DNA of 64,000 bases from Desulforhopalus vacuolatus (GTDB lineage Bacteria; Desulfobacterota; Desulfobulbia; Desulfobulbales; Desulfocapsaceae): contig NZ_JAFFPZ010000001.1 of the NCBI RefSeq assembly GCF_016918505.1, forward strand, positions 248,001 through 312,000. The letters run 5' to 3'. Shown piece after piece: positions 17,926 through 27,140 of the stretch. Position 1 is the stretch's first letter. Each line of letters opens with the position of its first letter. The notes beneath the pieces are model-generated. The model was not told the DNA's origin. It saw only the letters and a program-made list of their open reading frames with translations, and ran no database searches. The translations under genes and the position numbers were made by a program.

Positions 17926-18252
17926 ATGGCAAGCGACAAAGTAGTCCATCTTACGGATGCGGAATTTCAAAAAGCAATTCAACAAGATATACCTGTTCTC
18001 GTTGATTTCTGGGCCCCGTGGTGTGGTCCCTGCAAGGCAATCGGACCAATCATCGAAGAACTTGCCGATGAATATGATGGGAAGATTACCATTGCCAAGA
18101 TGAATGTTGACGAAAATCCAGAGACTCCCGGGAAATTCGGGATTCGCGCCATTCCAACCATGATTCTTTTCAAAAGCGGTGAAAAAGTGGACCAGATTAC
18201 AGGTTCCGTCGCGAAACCACAGCTCGTTGATCTGCTGGCAAAAGCCAGCTAA
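17926..18252 (+). CDS. trxA: Thioredoxin
   Basis: A 108-residue thioredoxin with the redox motif WCGPC (C33 and C36) in FWAPWCGPCK and the cis-proline in RAIPTM. It reduces disulfides in cytoplasmic proteins using electrons from thioredoxin reductase, encoded about 240 bp downstream. A GGAGGAG ribosome site precedes the ATG. A family A repeat lies between trxA and trxB. Confidence 0.97.
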   Translation: MASDKVVHLTDAEFQKAIQQDIPVLVDFWAPWCGPCKAIGPIIEELADEYDGKITIAKMNVDENPETPGKFGIRAIPTMILFKSGEKVDQITGSVAKPQLVDLLAKAS

Positions 18253-18267
18253 ATTCAATTAACTGCC

Positions 18268-18418
18268 GGGTACCTTGAAGCATCGCCCATTTTCTTCGTT
18301 ACAGTCAAAAAATTTATCCTCGGAGGTAAACGCCAGACTCCGATATCGAATTTATGCCTGCGGTAAATTTTCTGCTGAGCCTCGAAAATGAACGAATGCA
18401 GGCTGTTTCAAGGTACCC
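18268..18418. repeat. Dispersed repeat family A, copy 2 (inverted)
   Basis: A 151-bp copy with both ends intact: GGGTACCTTGAA at the left and TTTCAAGGTACCC at the right. The body is in the opposite orientation to copies 1, 3, 4, 7 and 8. It sits between trxA and trxB. Confidence 0.9.
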
Positions 18419-18495
18419 TGTTGACAACTGCCTTCCGCTGCGAATTCACTTTCAATGTGGTCAGGGCAGTTTTTTTTATATGAACAGGAGCTGCA

Positions 18496-19428
18496 ATGAA
18501 AGAACATTATAACCTCATTATTCTCGGCGGTGGCCCGGCGGGGCTCACAGCCGGACTGTATGCCGCCCGTGCACGGATTGACCACGTCCTCATTGAAAAA
18601 GGCGCCCCTGGCGGGCAGATTATGCAGACTGACTGGATTGACAATTATCCAGGTTTCCCCGACGGGCTCAGCGGCTTTGACCTCTCTGAAAAAATGCTCG
18701 CTCATGCGAAACGCTTTGATCTCAACATTGAAACTGCATTTGTCTCCGGTATGGATCTCTCCAATGAGAAAGAAAAAGTGCTGTTTCTCGACGGCGACCG
18801 CAAGGTTACCTGCAAGACATTGATCATCTGCACCGGCGCACGTCCAAACATGATTAATGTCCCCGGTGAAAAAGAATTTCAGGCACGCGGCGTTTCCTAC
18901 TGTGGCACCTGCGATGCCCCCTTCTACCGCAATATGAAAGTGGCTGTGGTCGGCGGAGGGAATACAGCTGTCGAAGAAGCGGTGTACCTGACCAAATTTG
19001 CCAGTAAAGTCTATATTATTCATCGACGTGACGAGTTGCGTGCCACCAAAATTGTACAGGAACATGCCTTTGCCAATGACAAGATTGAATTCGTCTGGAA
19101 TTCGCAGGTCTCTTCGATTGAAGGGGATGATAACGGCGTTACCGGAGTCAATCTGAAAAACAAGAATGGTGAAGAATCTCTCCTCAAAGTGGAGGGTGTT
19201 TTTGTTCTTGTTGGCGTCTCCCCCAACCATGAAGGAATTTCTGATGTTATCGAAAGTGACAAGTGGGGCTTTTTGCAAGTGGATACGGAGACCCGCACCA
19301 ATATTCCCGGAGTCATGGCGGCCGGGGACATCTGCAGCAAAAGAGTTCGTCAGGTGATCAATGCTGCCGGTGAAGGTGCTGTGGCCATGCTCTCTGCAGA
19401 GGCCTGGCTCAATTCCATAAAAGGGTGA
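18496..19428 (+). CDS. trxB: Thioredoxin reductase
   Basis: A 310-residue flavoprotein of the low-molecular-weight thioredoxin reductase type. FAD motif GGGPAG is at residues 11-16. The redox pair is C136 and C139 in YCGTCDAPFYRN. The second nucleotide motif is VVGGGNTAVEEA, and the C-terminal FAD motif is MAAGDICS. It transfers electrons from NAD(P)H to thioredoxin. It is translationally coupled to bamD, whose GTG start overlaps its stop. The residues that would set NADPH versus other donor preference were not analysed. Confidence 0.95.
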   Translation: MKEHYNLIILGGGPAGLTAGLYAARARIDHVLIEKGAPGGQIMQTDWIDNYPGFPDGLSGFDLSEKMLAHAKRFDLNIETAFVSGMDLSNEKEKVLFLDGDRKVTCKTLIICTGARPNMINVPGEKEFQARGVSYCGTCDAPFYRNMKVAVVGGGNTAVEEAVYLTKFASKVYIIHRRDELRATKIVQEHAFANDKIEFVWNSQVSSIEGDDNGVTGVNLKNKNGEESLLKVEGVFVLVGVSPNHEGISDVIESDKWGFLQVDTETRTNIPGVMAAGDICSKRVRQVINAAGEGAVAMLSAEAWLNSIKG

Positions 19429-20264
19429 AAATAATGTCCATGCGCACCACGCTCTTTCGCTGCTCCATCCTTTTTCTGTTGCTCGTTGTCGGAGGCTGTT
19501 CTCTCTTTGGCAGCGACGTCAAATACACAAAAATTGATGAAGACGGAAATGTTGTTGAAGAGGTTAATCCTTTCGAGGAAATGCCGGTCAAAAACCTGCT
19601 GCAGAAAGGGATGGATGACTACAACGTGGGGAAATATTTTACAGCAGTAAGCGCTTTTGAAGAAATTCTTGATCGTTACCCCTTTAGTCGGGAGGCTGTA
19701 CTTGCCGAACTCAAGGCTGCTGACTGCTACTATTTCATGGACAAGTACGCGCAGGCTCTTTCTCTCTACGAGACCTTTGAGAACAACCACCCTACTAATG
19801 AATCCATTCCCTACATAATGTATCAGAAGGGAATGTGCAGTTACCGCCAGATCGACAGGGTTGACCGTGATCCGACCGGTGCAGAGAAGGCCGTAGCCAG
19901 CTTTCGCCAGCTCATCAAAGCCTTTCCGAATTCTACGTATACCCCTGCAGCAAAAGAGAAGATGACAATCGCCCGGGAGTTCCTCGCCGGTCATGAGTTT
20001 TTTGTAGTGAAATTTTATCTCCGCACAGAGCAATATAAACAGGCTGAGGCCCGGTTGCGTTACCTCATTGCAACCTACCCCGAGATAAAGATTGTGACCG
20101 ATGATGCAAAACCCCTGCTGGCAAGACTGGAGAAGGGAGAAAAACCCGATCGAGGCTTTTTTTCTTTTCTGCCCGGCATGTTTGACAAGGAAGATTCCCT
20201 CTCCCAAAAAAGCCAGGATGACGTTCCCGTCATCAGCGAATTCAAAGAGAGTGATGACTTGTGA
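19425..20264 (+). CDS. bamD: Outer membrane assembly lipoprotein BamD
   Basis: A 279-residue lipoprotein with a lipobox ending VVGGC near residue 25, so it should be anchored to the outer membrane. The rest consists of TPR-type helical pairs such as VSAFEEILDRYPFS and ASFRQLIKAFPNSTY, as in BamD/YfiO. BamD works with BamA (encoded at 60632-63298) to insert beta-barrel proteins. The start may be GTG 19425, overlapping trxB by GTGA, or ATG 19434 or 19440. Pairing with trxB is an unusual neighbourhood. Confidence 0.9.
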   Translation: MKIMSMRTTLFRCSILFLLLVVGGCSLFGSDVKYTKIDEDGNVVEEVNPFEEMPVKNLLQKGMDDYNVGKYFTAVSAFEEILDRYPFSREAVLAELKAADCYYFMDKYAQALSLYETFENNHPTNESIPYIMYQKGMCSYRQIDRVDRDPTGAEKAVASFRQLIKAFPNSTYTPAAKEKMTIAREFLAGHEFFVVKFYLRTEQYKQAEARLRYLIATYPEIKIVTDDAKPLLARLEKGEKPDRGFFSFLPGMFDKEDSLSQKSQDDVPVISEFKESDDL

Positions 20265-20362
20265 ATGAAATCGTGGGGGAGATCACACAATACAGGAAGT
20301 GGCGGATGTCGTTTTCTCGTCGAAACAGTTCCTGACACACAACAGATTTTTCAACCTCTCTT

Positions 20363-20397
20363 TTCCCCCGTTCACTGAGTGAATGGGGAATTTTTTT
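20363..20397 (+). terminator. Terminator after trxB-bamD
   Basis: TTCCCCCGTTCAC and GTGAATGGGGAA form a long stem with one mismatch, followed by seven T. It lies about 100 bp after bamD and before the secDF promoter. Confidence 0.9.
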
Positions 20398-20420
20398 GTT
20401 CCTGCCGGATTAAGGCCCCC

Positions 20421-20448
20421 TTGCAAGTTCCTGTTCTTTATGTATAAT
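20421..20448 (+). promoter_or_regulatory. Sigma70-type promoter of secDF
   Basis: TTGCAA (20421-20426) and TATAAT (20443-20448) are separated by 16 bp, directly after the terminator and 60 bp before the secDF start. The -10 is a perfect consensus. Confidence 0.75.
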
Positions 20449-20508
20449 CGGTGGGTTTAACAAAGCGTAGTTACTCTATTTTATCGCGGATCTCAGCATG
20501 GAAAAAAA

Positions 20509-23076
20509 ATGAACAGATCTCTTAAACTCAGACTCGCCGGCCTTTTCACTGTTTTGTTAATCGCAGTGATAACCATAATCCCCTCCGTTTTTCAAGATAA
20601 GACCCCGGACTGGTGGAGTAAATACCTTTCTCCGGGTTCCCTGCGCCTCGGACTTGATCTGCAGGGCGGAATGCACATCATTCTCAAAGTTGATCTTGAC
20701 AAGGCTGAAAAAACAACTCTCGCCTTTGCCGCCAACGACTTGAAAGAGACCCTTGCTGCTGACGGTATCAGCGCAGTACAAACGAAATCCGGTCAGGCGA
20801 AAACGGTGGTGTTCACCCTGCCTAACAGTGGTGCAATCGACAAGGTCCAAAAGGTTCTGGATAACGATTTTACGGATATCGACAGCAAACTTGAGGTAAA
20901 AGAGGGAAGTTTTCCCCGCATAACGTTACAACTCAACCCCGCTGCGGTTAAAGCACTGAAAAAGACTGCTGTAGAGCAGTCTCTGGAAATTCTGCGGAAC
21001 CGTATTGACGAGTTTGGTGTTGCCGAGCCTGTTATCGTACGCCAGGGCGAGGACGAGATCGTCATCCAGCTGCCGGGAGTCAAAGATCCGAAACGGGCAC
21101 GCGCCCTCATCGGCAAAACGGCTCAGCTGGAGTTCAAGCTGGTTGCCGACAGCACGGGAATCAATCTGCCAGAGGTCGTCCACCAGGCCGAGGATTCGGG
21201 AGAATGGAAAGTCGGGGAGCCCATTGCAAAACTCAACCGTGCAATTCATGCCCTGCTGCCTGATAACACAAATCTTTATTTTGAGAGCGACACCGATAAC
21301 GACACCGGTCTTTCGGTGCAGATTCCCATACTCCTCGAAAATCGGGTGCTGATGACTGGTGACATGGTGAAAGACGCCAATGTCCGTATCGGCGGAAACT
21401 TCAACGAGCCCCTCGTCAGCCTTGACTTCACCAGCCACGGCGGAAAGGTCTTTGCTCAGGTCACCTCTGACAATGTTCATCGCCGCCTCGCCATCGTACT
21501 TGACAACGTGGTGCGCTCCGCTCCCAATATCCAGGAAAAAATCCTTGGTGGTTCTGCTCAGATCACGGGCCAGTTTACCCACGAGGAGGCCTCCGACCTT
21601 GCTATCGTTCTGCGGGTCGGTGCGCTGCCGGCACCGGTCAAAATCATTCAGGACGTGACTGTCGGTGCCAGCCTCGGGGCGGACTCCATCAGACAGGGAC
21701 TGACTTCGGGTATCTTCGGAACAGCCATTGTCCTCGTGTTCATGCTTATTTATTATCGCCTTTCCGGGGTCATTGCCAATATTGCTCTCTTTATCAATCT
21801 CCTTCTGCTTTTCGCCGGGCTGGCTGTGCTCAATGCCACGCTGACCCTGCCCGGGATTGCTGGTATCATCCTCACCGTGGGAATGGCTGTAGACGCCAAT
21901 GTGCTTATCTTTGAACGAATGCGCGAAGAGTACAGCATCGGGAAATCAGTGCGATCCTCTATTGATGGCGGCTTCAACAAAGCCCTTTCCACCATTGTCG
22001 ATTCACAAGTCACCACCTTGATTACCGCACTCGCCCTCTTTCTCTTTGGGACCGGGCCGATCAAGGGATTTGCCGTTACCCTCAGCCTCGGGATTATCTT
22101 TAACCTTTTTGCGGCACTCTTCTGCAGCAGGCTGATGTTTGACACCGTCAACGCCATCCGCCCCTTCAAGAAACTCAACTTTTTTTCGCTGGTCAGAAAT
22201 ATTAAAATTGACTATATGCGATTGACTAAATTCACCTACGTTGCCTCCGCCATCCTGGTCGCTCTGGGCCTGTTTTCCCTTGTGGAGATAGGGCTCGGCA
22301 AAGCCAATCTCGGGGTAGATTTTACCGGCGGTTCCATGTTGCAGTACAAGGCCTCCAGCGACTTCACCATGAAGGAAGTACGAAATGCACTTTCCAGCAA
22401 TGGCATGGGGGATATTAATATTCAGGAGGTAGAAAATGAACACCGCCTGATCGTCAAAATCAAGAAAGAAGAAGCAGAGGTAAGTACAGTAGATGAGCAG
22501 ATAACCCAGATCCTGCAGGACAATCTGCAAGAGAGAGGTTTTGTCCTGGAGAGTCAGTCCAAAATTGGATCTTCGGTCAGCTCAGTACTGCGCAACAAGG
22601 CCATTGAGGCGATCATCATCTCGCTGGCCGGTGTCATCATCTACCTTGCCTTCCGTTTTGATCTTCGTTTTGGTCTGGCAGGCGCTGCGGCCACTTTTCA
22701 CGATGTCCTTGTCGTACTCGGTATCTGCTGGATTTTTAATGTGGAGATCACCCTGCTCATCGTCACAGCGCTGCTGACTCTTGCAGGCTACTCGCTCAAC
22801 GACTCTGTTGTTGTCTTCGACCGTATTCGTGAAAACATGAATAAAGAGGGCCATGGCAGCTTTAAAGACATTATCAACACCAGTATAAATGAGACCCTCA
22901 GCCGGACAATTGTGACGTCGCTGACCACAGCAATAGTGCTCACTTGTCTCTACTTCCTTGGCGGTCAGGTAATTCATGGTTTTGCCTTTGCACTTCTGAT
23001 CGGTATTTTTGTGGGGACCTACTCCTCCATATTTATCGCCAGTCCGCTGCTGATCCTTAAAAAGAAAACATCCTGA
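20509..23076 (+). CDS. secDF: Fused protein-export protein SecDF
   Basis: An 855-residue fusion of SecD and SecF. Residues 1-545 carry SecD: a first membrane helix, LGLDLQGGMHI, a large periplasmic domain, and five helices with GMAVDANVLIFERMREE. From about 565 SecF starts with a new helix, GVDFTGGSMLQYK, and later GYSLNDSVVVFDRIREN. The complex uses the proton gradient to help pull exported proteins through SecYEG. Most Proteobacteria encode SecD and SecF separately. No YajC gene is next to it. The stop shares its A with the ATG of the HAD gene (TGATG). Confidence 0.96.
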   Translation: MNRSLKLRLAGLFTVLLIAVITIIPSVFQDKTPDWWSKYLSPGSLRLGLDLQGGMHIILKVDLDKAEKTTLAFAANDLKETLAADGISAVQTKSGQAKTVVFTLPNSGAIDKVQKVLDNDFTDIDSKLEVKEGSFPRITLQLNPAAVKALKKTAVEQSLEILRNRIDEFGVAEPVIVRQGEDEIVIQLPGVKDPKRARALIGKTAQLEFKLVADSTGINLPEVVHQAEDSGEWKVGEPIAKLNRAIHALLPDNTNLYFESDTDNDTGLSVQIPILLENRVLMTGDMVKDANVRIGGNFNEPLVSLDFTSHGGKVFAQVTSDNVHRRLAIVLDNVVRSAPNIQEKILGGSAQITGQFTHEEASDLAIVLRVGALPAPVKIIQDVTVGASLGADSIRQGLTSGIFGTAIVLVFMLIYYRLSGVIANIALFINLLLLFAGLAVLNATLTLPGIAGIILTVGMAVDANVLIFERMREEYSIGKSVRSSIDGGFNKALSTIVDSQVTTLITALALFLFGTGPIKGFAVTLSLGIIFNLFAALFCSRLMFDTVNAIRPFKKLNFFSLVRNIKIDYMRLTKFTYVASAILVALGLFSLVEIGLGKANLGVDFTGGSMLQYKASSDFTMKEVRNALSSNGMGDINIQEVENEHRLIVKIKKEEAEVSTVDEQITQILQDNLQERGFVLESQSKIGSSVSSVLRNKAIEAIIISLAGVIIYLAFRFDLRFGLAGAAATFHDVLVVLGICWIFNVEITLLIVTALLTLAGYSLNDSVVVFDRIRENMNKEGHGSFKDIINTSINETLSRTIVTSLTTAIVLTCLYFLGGQVIHGFAFALLIGIFVGTYSSIFIASPLLILKKKTS

Positions 23077-23705
23077 TGCTCAAATTAATCGTCTTCGACT
23101 GCGATGGAGTAATGTTTGACTCAAAAAAGTCAACTGTGCATTACTATAACGACCTGCTTGACCTCTTCGGCCATCCTCCCATGGACCCGGAAGAAGAGGT
23201 TTACAGCCATATGGCGACGGTGGATGGTGCCCTTACACATATTTTTCGCAATTATCCGCAGAAGAAAACAGAGATAAAGCATGCGGCCCGTGGTAAACTG
23301 AGCTATTCAGACTACCTGCACTATCTGTCGCTGGAGCCGGACCTGTATGAATTTCTCGAACTGGCGCAGAAAAAATACAAACTGGCCATTTCGACCAACC
23401 GCAGTGACACTATGCCGTCCCTGCTTGAGAAATATGATCTCGGTCACTATTTCAGCAAAGTGATGACGGCGTTGAACACAAAACCGAAACCCGCACCTGA
23501 TGGACTGCTGGAAATCTTACAGGATTTGAAGTGTTTACCGGAAGAAGCGGTATTTATTGGCGATGCTGAGACGGATCGTCTGCAGGCAAAAGCGTGCAGT
23601 GTCAATTTAGTTGCCTTCAGAAACCCTGCGTTGAAGGCAGAGTGGCACGTTTCCTCTTTCATGGAATTGCTGCAGCTTCCACCTTTTCAGCAGGCGACCT
23701 TATAA
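23076..23705 (+). CDS. HAD-family hydrolase (phosphoglycolate phosphatase-like)
   Basis: A 209-residue HAD phosphatase. Motif I is FDCDGVMFDS, with nucleophile D8 and D10; motif II is the STN segment near residue 109; the lysine lies in NTKPKPAPDG; motif IV is IGDAETD. The small alpha-helical cap matches the Gph/PGP subgroup, but the substrate is unknown. It is coupled to secDF through TGATG, so it is expressed with the export motor. Confidence 0.8.
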   Translation: MLKLIVFDCDGVMFDSKKSTVHYYNDLLDLFGHPPMDPEEEVYSHMATVDGALTHIFRNYPQKKTEIKHAARGKLSYSDYLHYLSLEPDLYEFLELAQKKYKLAISTNRSDTMPSLLEKYDLGHYFSKVMTALNTKPKPAPDGLLEILQDLKCLPEEAVFIGDAETDRLQAKACSVNLVAFRNPALKAEWHVSSFMELLQLPPFQQATL

Positions 23706-23724
23706 GAAATTTTCTTGCGCATAA

Positions 23725-23960
23725 GGGTACCTTGAAACAGTCTGCATTCGTTCATATTCGAGGCTCCTGAGGAATTTACCGCAGGTCTATGAGTACCTTA
23801 GAAATTATTTTCGTATTTTTTTGAAAAGAATTTCGTGAAGGTACTTATACCGGCTTACCGTTCATCACCGGTATAACTTTGAATATCGGCGTCTGGCATT
23901 TACCTCCGAAGATATATTTGCGACTGTAGCAAAGAAGATGGGCGCGTATTCAAGGTACCC
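23725..23960. repeat. Dispersed repeat family A, copy 3
   Basis: A 236-bp long form with intact ends GGGTACCTTGAA and TTCAAGGTACCC. It is flanked on both sides by ATAA (23721-23724 and 23961-23964), as expected for a 4-bp target duplication. About 85 extra bases in the middle include GGTACTTATACCGGC, which copy 4 shares in part, so copies 3 and 4 form a subfamily. Confidence 0.92.
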
Positions 23961-24331
23961 ATAATATAAAAAAGAGAAAAACTTCACTCCCTGTCAACCT
24001 GTCACTCTTTACTTCCCCACCCGTTTGCCAACAGCCTCCCCCCTTCCCTGCATAATTTTTCCCGGAGCCAACAGCTCATGTTTTTTCATCTGATATACCA
24101 GGACCAGGCAGAGAAGAGAATTGATCCGCCTGCGCTGACAGCACACGTGTTAAGACAACAGCACAAAAACATTTTCAGGATAAAATCAATCCCTGCCAAT
24201 TGCTCCCTTTTTTTTATTTATGAGATTTTGTATTGTTTAGAAAAGAAGGAAAAAAAATTTATATCGGACGCTGTCTTTTTTCGGGAAAGTACAGCTTTTT
24301 CTGATTTCAGGCGTTTAATAGACGCCATAAA
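23961..24331. other. Non-coding AT-rich gap between repeat copies
   Basis: This stretch between two family A copies holds no gene I can support. A 116-codon open frame starting at 24078 runs into the next repeat, has no ribosome site and no recognisable domain. A promoter for the E2-like gene downstream may lie here but none is obvious. Confidence 0.4.
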
Positions 24332-24519
24332 GCCTACCTTGAAACAGCGTGTATTTCGTTCATATTCGAGACACCGGAAGAAATTTACCACAGGTACTTA
24401 TACCGGCTACCGTTCATCATCGGTATAACTTTGATATTGGAGTCTGGCGCGTACCTCCGAGAATAATTTTTTTACTGTAACGAAGAAGACAGACGAAAGA
24501 CTGATTATTCAAGATACCC
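24332..24519. repeat. Dispersed repeat family A, copy 4
   Basis: About 188 bp. The left end is degenerate (GCCTACCTTGAAACAGC) and the right end is TTCAAGATACCC. It shares the ACTTATACCGG insert with copy 3. It ends 22 bp before the ATG of the E2-like gene, so it forms most of that gene's upstream region. Confidence 0.88.
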
Positions 24520-24541
24520 ATAACTCAGCATTTAATTATAC

Positions 24542-27046
24542 ATGCCTATCACAACCAGTCAGCTCGGAGAAATTTACACTCAGATACGAGGGGAATTCCG
24601 CTCCAATTCCCTCATATCAGTATCCCCTCTGCAGGGAGATCCTCCGGATAAATATCAGGTGACCTACCATATTGCAGGTAAAAGCCGCAATACGGCGGGA
24701 GATGTTATCGAAACCCGTGAACAGGTGATTGAGATAATTATTCCTTTCGGTTTTCCCCATTTTCCGCCTAACTGTCGACCGGTCAGTGACATTTTTCACC
24801 CGGATTTCGACCCGGAAGCAATCCACATTAGTGATTTCTGGAATCAGAAGAGCACTCTGTCGGAGCTTATTGTCAGGATTGGCAGGATGATCAACGGTGA
24901 AAGCTTCTCCACCGTCGATGCATTCAACGCCGAGGCTGCTGAATGGTATGAAAATAATCGCAGTCAGCTCCCCATTGCATCTCTCGACTGGTCTGGCAGA
25001 GAAGCAGGTACGCCTGTTATAACGGGACTGGACAATCAGCCCGTCAAGGATGTTCCCATACTCAAACTTGATGATGACGAACTGACGCTCGATCTCTCTG
25101 AAACAGATCTTGATATGGAGATTAATGCCCTTTCCAAAAAGAAAGAGAGCGCCCCCTCGGCTGTTCTCTCTTTTGGCAGTAAAGCTGACAGCAGTGACGA
25201 TCGTTACACCTTTCTGCTGAAAATGAAAAAAAGGAAAGAATTCATTCACCTCAAACATGAACTCGAAGGACAGGCTGAATTTTCCGAAAACCTGAAGGCC
25301 CTTCAGGTAGAGGCTGTTCGCAAAGTAAGTGATGCTGAAGAACGCTATGCGCGTGCAAAAGCAGCAGAAGAGAAAGAGGATATTACAACAGCCCTCGAAC
25401 TCTACAGCAGTGTGGCTGATTCGGTCGCTGATTTTCCTGCTATTCAGAGCGACGTCAGCCGGCTCAGCAAAATGCAGACAATTGAGGGCAAAATCGGCAG
25501 GGATCCGGAAAACGGCCAGAAGAAGATGACCGGGGCTGAGAAAAAACGGCCAAAAAAGGTAAGTTCAGTCGAGAAAACCAGACCGGTTGAACACAAACCC
25601 TCTCATGAGCCCCCCACCCGCAGGTTGTTCCTGCCCTGGCTCCTCGGCGGCCTTCTCCTCGCAATCACAGTGTCCATACCTCTCGGGCTCAATTTTTATT
25701 CCGGCATGCAGCTTGACAGGGCGGCGGACCTCTATGCCAACTGCACCTCTTCCCTTGAAACTGCGAAATATCAACAGGCAAAACAACTCTGCCTCAAGGG
25801 TCTGGAAGCAGCTGAAAATATCATTTACTTCCAGAAGGACCGGGCCGCCATCCTCACCTCCAACCTGAATAAGATTCTTCTCAGTGAACAGCTCAAGGTG
25901 GGACTCAGCGGGAAAAAACTGGTCAATGGCAAGGAGTTTAATCCACGAGATGCCAAAACAATTCTTGCCTATGAGACCAGGAAAGATTTCGCGGATCAGC
26001 TTTATCTGGAGAAAAATTTTCAGGAGGCTGTCATCAACTATCATGACGCACTGAAATTGGTCGAAAAGATTGACTATTTGAAAGATGAAGACAGGCAGGA
26101 CCTGGAAAACCGCGTGGTTTCCTCACAGCTTCAATACAGTCTGCAGATCGCCAGTATTCAACAGGGACAGGAAAACTGGGTTTCCATGCTGCAAACGATG
26201 CAGAGAGCACAGAAACAACTTGATTCTCTGCCTGAGAAGGAAAAAGAACCGTTTAAAAATGCCATCATGACCGGCCTGCTGAACGCCCGGATCAGCCTGT
26301 TAAACAACAAGGCTGAGCGGGAACTTCAGAAAGAAGAATGGGACGCAGCACTGAAGATCTATAACGAGGTCCTCGGAATGATTCAGGATTTTCCACAGGC
26401 GGAAAATAAATATAAGGACCAGGTTCAGATCAACCTTGCCCGTACGAATCTCTACAAAACAATTGCAAGGGGCAATCAAGCCTTCGATGAAGGACGCTGG
26501 GATGATACCATGGCTGCCTATGGCGAAGCAGATGCCATTCTCAGTGAAAAGCTTACAGGACTTGATGCCGAGGTTTTTCGCAAAAGCAAAGAACGTCTTG
26601 GTAAAATCCTTCTCCAGACCTCTCTCATCCGCGGTGAAAATTCTGCCCGGGAGCTGCTGAAGAATGCAGAACTGAGCAACGCCCGCAGTACGTATCGCAA
26701 CCTGCTCAAGCTCATTCAGGATAACAGCATGGGCAGGGATGCACAGTTTGTACAAGCTGCCAGGGAGATCAGGAAAAAAATTGCGGAGCTTGATCACCAG
26801 ATCTACATCAATGGTAAAATCAGTTTCCTGAAGGACAGCTACCAGAGTTTATTCACAAAGGACTATCCCAACATCGACCCGAAACTGCTTACTGCTCCGC
26901 AGGTGGAAGTGTTGGAAGAGACAGACACCAAAATAAATTTCCGCATGCAATGTACAGAGAGAAAACCCGGAATACTGCCACTCACCCTTGTTCTAAAATA
27001 TCAACTTGACAAAAAAACAGGCAGGTGGCAACGCACTAGACAATGA
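24542..27046 (+). CDS. Membrane protein with E2-like (UBC fold) N-terminal domain and helical-repeat C-terminal region
   Basis: An 834-residue protein I cannot assign to a named family. Residues 1-140 resemble a ubiquitin-conjugating (E2/UEV) fold: a helix, beta strands ending VIEIIIPFGFPHFPP (FP..PP near 71-76), then FHPDF near 85-89 (E2 enzymes have HPN), and C-terminal helices with SELIVRIGRMI. Where E2 enzymes have catalytic cysteine, this one reads AIHISDFW with H95, and the only cysteine in the region is C78. An acidic linker (about 175-200), a charged coiled-coil-like stretch (225-300) and a basic segment follow. One membrane helix spans about 362-385, then some 350 residues of TPR-like helices. 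Topology is probably N-terminus in. There is no clear ribosome site. The gene stands alone, between two family A repeats and a terminator. Confidence 0.8.
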   Translation: MPITTSQLGEIYTQIRGEFRSNSLISVSPLQGDPPDKYQVTYHIAGKSRNTAGDVIETREQVIEIIIPFGFPHFPPNCRPVSDIFHPDFDPEAIHISDFWNQKSTLSELIVRIGRMINGESFSTVDAFNAEAAEWYENNRSQLPIASLDWSGREAGTPVITGLDNQPVKDVPILKLDDDELTLDLSETDLDMEINALSKKKESAPSAVLSFGSKADSSDDRYTFLLKMKKRKEFIHLKHELEGQAEFSENLKALQVEAVRKVSDAEERYARAKAAEEKEDITTALELYSSVADSVADFPAIQSDVSRLSKMQTIEGKIGRDPENGQKKMTGAEKKRPKKVSSVEKTRPVEHKPSHEPPTRRLFLPWLLGGLLLAITVSIPLGLNFYSGMQLDRAADLYANCTSSLETAKYQQAKQLCLKGLEAAENIIYFQKDRAAILTSNLNKILLSEQLKVGLSGKKLVNGKEFNPRDAKTILAYETRKDFADQLYLEKNFQEAVINYHDALKLVEKIDYLKDEDRQDLENRVVSSQLQYSLQIASIQQGQENWVSMLQTMQRAQKQLDSLPEKEKEPFKNAIMTGLLNARISLLNNKAERELQKEEWDAALKIYNEVLGMIQDFPQAENKYKDQVQINLARTNLYKTIARGNQAFDEGRWDDTMAAYGEADAILSEKLTGLDAEVFRKSKERLGKILLQTSLIRGENSARELLKNAELSNARSTYRNLLKLIQDNSMGRDAQFVQAAREIRKKIAELDHQIYINGKISFLKDSYQSLFTKDYPNIDPKLLTAPQVEVLEETDTKINFRMQCTERKPGILPLTLVLKYQLDKKTGRWQRTRQ

Positions 27047-27060
27047 ACGGGCTCAGATAA

Positions 27061-27108
27061 AAAATCATGGCCGAACAGAAACCTCTTCTGTTCGGCCATG
27101 ATTTTTTT
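27061..27108 (+). terminator. Terminator after the E2-like gene
   Basis: AAAATCATGGCCGAACAG pairs perfectly with CTGTTCGGCCATGATTTT, giving an 18-bp stem with a 9-base loop and further T residues. It starts 15 bp after the stop codon and marks a single-gene transcript. Confidence 0.95.
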
Positions 27109-27140
27109 ATGCCTGCTGCAATTACATCATTCCTGGTAAG

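Noticed and set aside
24078-24428. 116-codon open frame upstream of the E2-like gene
   Set aside because: It runs into repeat A copy 4, is low in complexity and lacks a ribosome site.
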